NCBI GenBank assembly: GCA_032871835.1
Contig: CM065301.1
Coordinates: forward strand, 10,424,413-10,488,412
From: Dipteronia dyeriana
Lineage: Eukaryota > Streptophyta > Magnoliopsida > Sapindales > Sapindaceae
Direction: 5' to 3'
Length of the DNA: 64,000 nt
This document shows positions 59,943 to 64,000 of the stretch, piece by piece. How positions within the stretch are numbered: the first letter of the stretch is position 1; each line of letters begins with the position of its first letter. The notes below the pieces were generated by a model, which was not told the DNA's origin, ran no database searches, and was given only the letters and a program-made list of their open reading frames with translations. Both the position numbers and the translations under genes were made by a program.

Positions 59943-60360
59943 AGCGGTCCCCCCCACCTCCCATCACATCGATTCCCCCACCTCGCAGCATATCGATCCC
60001 CCCACCTCCTAGCACATCGATTCAACCACAACGGTCCCCTTTCCCACCTAGCACGCCCGTGGTGTCGGAGCGGTCCCCTCCCCAACCCAGCACCTCTATA
60101 GCGTCAGATCGGTCCCCTCCCCTACCCATCAAGTCAGTGGCATCAGAGTTGTTCCCTCCCCCACCCAGCACGTCCGTGGTGTCGGAGAGGTCCCCTCCCC
60201 CACTCAGCACGTCCTTGGCGTCGTAACGGTCCCCTCCCCCACATAGCACGTCCGTGGCATCGGAGCGGTTCCCTCCCCCACCCAGCACGTCCGTGGCATC
60301 GGAGCGGTCCCCTCCCCCACCCAGTACGTCCGTGGCGTCGGAGCTGTCTCCTCCCCCGGT
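59943..60360 (+). repeat. 39-bp proline-rich coding repeat
   Basis: From 60071 the marker CGGTCCCCTCC or a variant recurs every 39 bp (60071, 60110, 60149, 60188, 60227, 60266, 60305, 60344), each unit coding for 13 residues like RSPPPPSTSVASE. Earlier units near 59943-60060 are less regular. One unit ends in TAA (60225). Confidence 0.85.
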
Positions 60361-61699
60361 GAAGCGTTTAGGTAAGCGCGGATGGTAGTTGGTGAGCCCT
60401 TACACAGATCCATGCCGTCCAAAGAGGTTGAAGACACGGCCCAAGTCCGTGGAACACATTTTTGACCCCTACGGACTAGTGGACGCTGACCACCTTGCGG
60501 CATACAAGGCCTTCAAGAGGAACATCAACGGGGAACAGTGAGTCCAACTTTTTGTAATACAAATGGATGTACATTTCTTGTTTATTCTAATTTATGTATA
60601 GCTAAGGTAATTCAATCATTAAACAGACGTGATGTGGACGTGCTGTCACCAGTTACAGCGGGATGGTTCGTGCGTATGCAGTCTAACTTCATGGACTTGG
60701 AGGACACGGTACGTACTTATTATATTTCATATTAACTTTTGTGTAAGTATTGTTTAATTATTAACAATTACGGTGGTTTTATTGTTTATCAGCATATGGA
60801 TGCATACCTTAATATTCTTCGCAAGCGTCAGCGAGGATTCCACAATGTGTACAACCAGAGGATCAACGTGTTGGATACAGAATTTTATGTAAGTAGTTAT
60901 AACATTTGGGAATCACATCGGATTTTATGCTTCTGTATTAATAATACCATCTTGTCAATGCTTGTACAGCCACTTATGTTGTACATGTGGGAGAGGATGA
61001 TACCTTGTGATTCCCACGTTGCCGTGAGCGGTGGAATGTGTTACAGTCCCGCTGGTTGGAAGAGGACCTTCTCACGGTCCGTGGAGCAACCATGAGTGGA
61101 AACCGCCTATGGTACAAGGTTGACCAGGTAAGTGTTACATGATTTAGATGATTTAAAAAAAATTGTAAGTATATCCTCAGCTAACACGGCATGCAAACTA
61201 TTACAGGTGCTGATTCCGTGCAACATTGGGGCCCAACATTGGCTAGTGGTGAGCGTCGACCTTTGTCACGGGAAGATTGACATTTATGACAGTAAGTTCC
61301 TCATCAGATCAGGCACCAGCAGGTCCGGCCATTACGGTGGTTTTTACCCTCCATGTTGAGTGACACAGGGTTCCACACAGCACGTCGATCTGGTCGTCGG
61401 GCATTCATTCGGGAAAATAATCCTTTCTCGGTCAGCCTGGTGCATGCTTCTACAGTCCCCCAACAAAAGAAATCTTAAGACATTCTATTTCATTCACGTG
61501 TTTAGATATTCTTTATGAACGATTTCTAATGGTGTTTTATGTCCCGAATTGTAGAGGTAACTGTGGTCCCCATACTTTGAGAATTATCGAGTACATAGTG
61601 GCGAACCGAAGGCCTTTTGATTGGTTAGAGGACGACATGTGGATGATTCGGGAAAAAATGGCTGTGGAGATTTTTTCTAACTCTAGGCCCTCCAAGTGA

Positions 61700-62011
61700 T
61701 TTTTTGTATATTACCATTTTAGTTGTACACATACATGTAATTAATTCATGAATATTAATTCGTTCATTATTCATTCATTAATATTAATTCATTCATTAAT
61801 ATTAATTCATTCATTAATAAGTAATTATTGCAATTCCAAATTATTACAATCTGATACATTTCCAAAAGTTTTCAATGTGATCAAAAAATTGTCATTCATT
61901 CCCTATTAGAGTCAATGTTAGGGCACGTTTGTTTGTTGTGTGCAATTGAATGGCAGATGCTACACTTTCGGCGGTATTCATCGGGAACAGCTCTTCTTAT
62001 ACCTTCATTAA
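61700..62011. other. Spacer between the convergent MULE-D genes
   Basis: It contains five near-copies of ATTAATTCATTCATTA around 61750-61815 and presumably the two 3' untranslated regions. There is no gene. Confidence 0.5.
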
Positions 62012-63852
62012 TCATCGGTGGATTAGAACATCTCCTGGAATTATGCCCTGGTTGTCCACATCTTCTACAGGATTGTGTAGTTGTCCTCTCCGAAGACGAG
62101 CATGGCGACCTACCCTCGGGAGTCCTGCTTGTCTCTTGGAGTTTGGATTCAAAATCACCCTTTGAACAATGTCAGATGGCACAACCCAAGTGGAAAGATG
62201 GCCCACCGGCATAATAGGAACCGAGTACGCGTTAATAAGTGTCTGTGTCTTGTAGTAGTCCACACACAAAGTTGTGAAGTCCAAGTTTCGCTCCTTGTAA
62301 AAAACATTGAAAACGATCAGCTTCACCAAGAAAATGATCAGTAGGTTTTCAAAGTTGTGAAGTCCAAGTTTCAGTAATCTACCGTGCCGCCGTAAGGGCG
62401 TGAGAACATGGAAAATGATCCATTTGAAATTTGTTGCAAGTACAAGTCTTTCGAGCTAAGTCAACAGTCCATTGTTTTCTAGACCGCTTGACCGAAAAAA
62501 TGTTCCAGTCGACTCGATTTACGGTCAAATAACCACACTTCTCCACACGTTTTAAGAGCATAAGATGTACTGCGTCGGTCAACTGATGACGCATGGTTTG
62601 TGTAGCTCTATAGCGATCATGAAACCACCGTTGCAGCATATTCCTAATGAACTCAGCTAGAGTCAACATAGGCAGTTGGCGTGCAAATTTTATGCATGAG
62701 TTTATGCATTCTGCAGCATTAGTCGTCATCACCCTATACCTTCTTTCCGAGCAGTGTACACGGGACCACTTGTGTGGACCGGCATCAATGACATAATCAT
62801 ATGCATTTTGGTGCAAGTTTCTTAACTCTTCCATATGCTGGTTATATTCAAACTCGGTGTATGCGCGGGCTGCTTTGGCCATTATTACGGTAACATCCTT
62901 CCTAAGAAATCGCTTTTTGACATTTTCAGCAAAGTGCTAGCAACATTTAGTATGGGTGGCATAAGGGAACACTTTAGAAATCCCTGCTTCCATGCTTGCA
63001 TGCCTATCGGAAATGAAACCTAGCTCATCAATATGACCTAGAGCACCCTTCAAGCAATCCAAAAACCATTCCCATGAAAGGTTGTTTTTTGAGTCGTCGT
63101 ACCCAAAAGCAATTGGATACACCTGTTCGTTCCCATCTTGTGCTGTTGCAACAAACATTGTACCCCGGAATCGTCCCTTCAAATGGGTACCATCAATGGC
63201 AATGACTAGACGCATAAACGTTTGGAATCCTCTAAGTGAGGCACCAATCGACATGAAGAAGTATAGAAATGTATCATCTTCGTTGCACTGTAAGTCAGTG
63301 ATTGTGCCGGGATTTTGTTGTTCCAAAATGTAACCAAATGATGGAAGCAGTTGGAAGGTTTCCTCATGCGTTCCATATGTCAGTGACAAAGTATAATCGA
63401 GGGCGGGCGGCGTGTGCCTTACTGTACATGATTTGGATTCCATACATTGATTTCATATCGGCGATTATGTCCTTCGGACGCATTAGTCGATCATCTTGTT
63501 GTTGAAGTCTAGGTGTAATAACTTCTCCAATTGTGACTGCACTAGCTTGTCGGTGCCGGCGGTGAATTTCCTCTAACGGAAAAGTGTGTTCTTTGACAAA
63601 ACTTCTTACTTGAAAGTATGTGCCTTCATCTTTCCTCACCGCTCTTAACTTCCACGTACAATTTCCTATCAAACAAACTAGATGTAATGTTGTCTTATTG
63701 GACCTTTTCACCTTCCACTTGAAGTTCTGCCGCATTGCAAAATGGCCTACTAGTCTCTTCAAATCCTTTTTCGTTGTAAAAAACTGGCCTTTATATATCA
63801 TGCTTGTAGGTTCATCTTCAAACAAGTTCCTGCTTCCATCAATACCAAATGA
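62012..63852 (-). pseudogene. MuDR-type MULE transposase of MULE-D
   Basis: Right to left: DNA-binding region RLVGHFAMRQNFKWKVKR and CTWKLRAVRKDEG; catalytic core with VIAIDGTHLKGRFRG (first Asp), ENNLSWEWFLD in the form KNNLSWEWFLD, and FISDRHASMEAGI (second Asp, intact, unlike MULE-B); the C-terminal part of the core with NAAECINSCIKFARQLP; SWIM finger CTCNKFQMDHFPCSH; and a C-terminal CCHC knuckle CRRCGQPGHNSRRC (about 62066-62020). The frame shifts near 63410 (extra GGGC), near 62937 and after the SWIM finger. The PB1-like N-terminus seen in MULE-B is missing because the sequence breaks at 63852. It acted on the element's ends in the nucleus; this copy is better kept than MULE-B but still broken. 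Confidence 0.87.
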
Positions 63853-64000
63853 GCTTTTTTTTTACATTGGATCGAGCTTTTTACATTGGTTGTCCACATC
63901 TTCTACACGATTGTGTAGTTGTCCTCTCCGAAGACGAGACATGTAGACCCCCCCCCCCCCCCCTCGGGCGTTCTGCTTATCTCCTGGAGACTGGATTCAA
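63853..64000 (-). mobile_element. Start of a second MULE-B-type module (cut by window end)
   Basis: From the array unit ACATTGGATCGAGCTTTTTA into the transposase zinc-knuckle region, this repeats 23213-23345 almost base for base, including the array-to-knuckle junction. The main difference is a 16-C run (63948-63963) in place of a shorter C stretch. It sits directly on the cut N-terminal end of the MULE-D transposase. Confidence 0.8.

Larger units (their letters stand above)
58186..61699 (+). pseudogene. DUF1985 and Ulp1-type (C48) cysteine protease gene of MULE-D
   Basis: Likely exons: 58186-58944, 59028-59167, 59241-59595, 59675-60537, 60627-60708, 60793-60888, 60970-61127, 61207 to about 61470, and 61555-61699. 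The first exon is a DUF1985-type domain (HFLMIHREMKFFGGIIHRFL, then FCLITGLRFG) broken by TAG at 58621. A proline-rich 39-bp repeat lies in exon 4. The last exons form the Ulp1 catalytic domain: AQHWLVVSVDL gives His and Asp, YDS follows, and GNCGPHTLR holds the Cys. Ulp1 proteases cleave SUMO; the target of these transposon forms is unknown. Further damage: a frameshift near 59090, a poly(G) run in exon 3, stops at 59772 and 60225, and no clear donor after VPQQK. The ATG choice follows the acceptor at 58185. Confidence 0.8.
56889..64000. mobile_element. MULE-D: Mutator-like element with Ulp1-type protease and transposase (runs off window)
   Basis: The left end is shared with MULE-B: GTTGTGCAAATATCACCACT near 56929, TTAACAG-type leader words, then GACAAAGGTAAGATTGG. 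Then come the array (57296-58140), a plus-strand DUF1985-Ulp1 gene (58186-61699) and a minus-strand MuDR transposase (62012-63852), tail to tail. Ulp1-carrying MULEs are known in plants (for example the KAONASHI type), so the gene pair fits an established class. The right terminus is not in the window; from 63853 a second array/transposase module begins. Confidence 0.8.

Noticed and set aside
58186..61699. A host SUMO protease gene
   Set aside because: The DUF1985 front, the MULE end upstream, the convergent transposase and several stops show that it belongs to the transposon.

Overview
This window is nuclear DNA of a flowering plant, most likely a eudicot. It is AT-rich, intron-bearing and densely packed with transposable elements. 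I see one gene that looks like an intact host gene: a secreted S28 serine carboxypeptidase (Pro-X carboxypeptidase type) at 15187-20342, in nine exons. Nearly everything else with recognisable structure is mobile DNA in various states of decay. I cannot name the species.

Layout. 1-8660: a large LTR element without gag-pol (LARD-like), with ~1.53 kb LTRs (the left one cut by the window start) and two internal tandem arrays, a ~150-bp unit in a 450-bp higher-order repeat and a 99-bp unit. 9711-12370: three LINE 3' fragments with decayed RNase H domains. 13560-14695: a non-autonomous Mutator-like element (MULE-A). 15187-20342: the S28 gene, whose 2.6-kb fifth intron holds SINEs and a hAT-type MITE. 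21538-21862: another LINE tail. 22310-26650: MULE-B, a transposase-bearing deletion derivative. 26966-28166: a hAT derivative. 28634-29281: a TRIM. 30041-42660: a Ty3/gypsy Tat-like polyprotein on the minus strand, split by a 9.6-kb copia element (30408-40040). 42690-46560: remains of two more copia elements. 47262-54340: a derivative copia 3' end with a 2.1-kb LTR, then a zone of inverted LTR pieces, foldback repeats and a second hAT element (50454-51454). 54375-55690: MULE-C, non-autonomous. 55730-56888: a minus-strand copy of the derivative copia. 56889 to the window end: MULE-D, with a Ulp1-type protease gene (DUF1985 plus C48 peptidase) convergent with a MuDR-type transposase gene.

The most interesting system is the MULE family. 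Four relatives (A-D) share related terminal sequences, and all carry internal arrays of a degenerate ~20-21-bp unit made of a TCGAG core plus a T/A tract. In MULE-D this array appears to fill a 5'-UTR intron of the Ulp1-like gene; in MULE-B arrays flank the transposase on both sides. MULE-B has lost the Ulp1 gene through a junction between the array and the transposase zinc knuckle, and the same junction reappears at the right edge of the window beside MULE-D.

All transposon genes seen here carry stops, frameshifts or lost catalytic residues, so I regard them as relics. Exon limits and element ends were read by eye. Terminal inverted repeats of the MULEs are approximate, and no target duplication was established for them.
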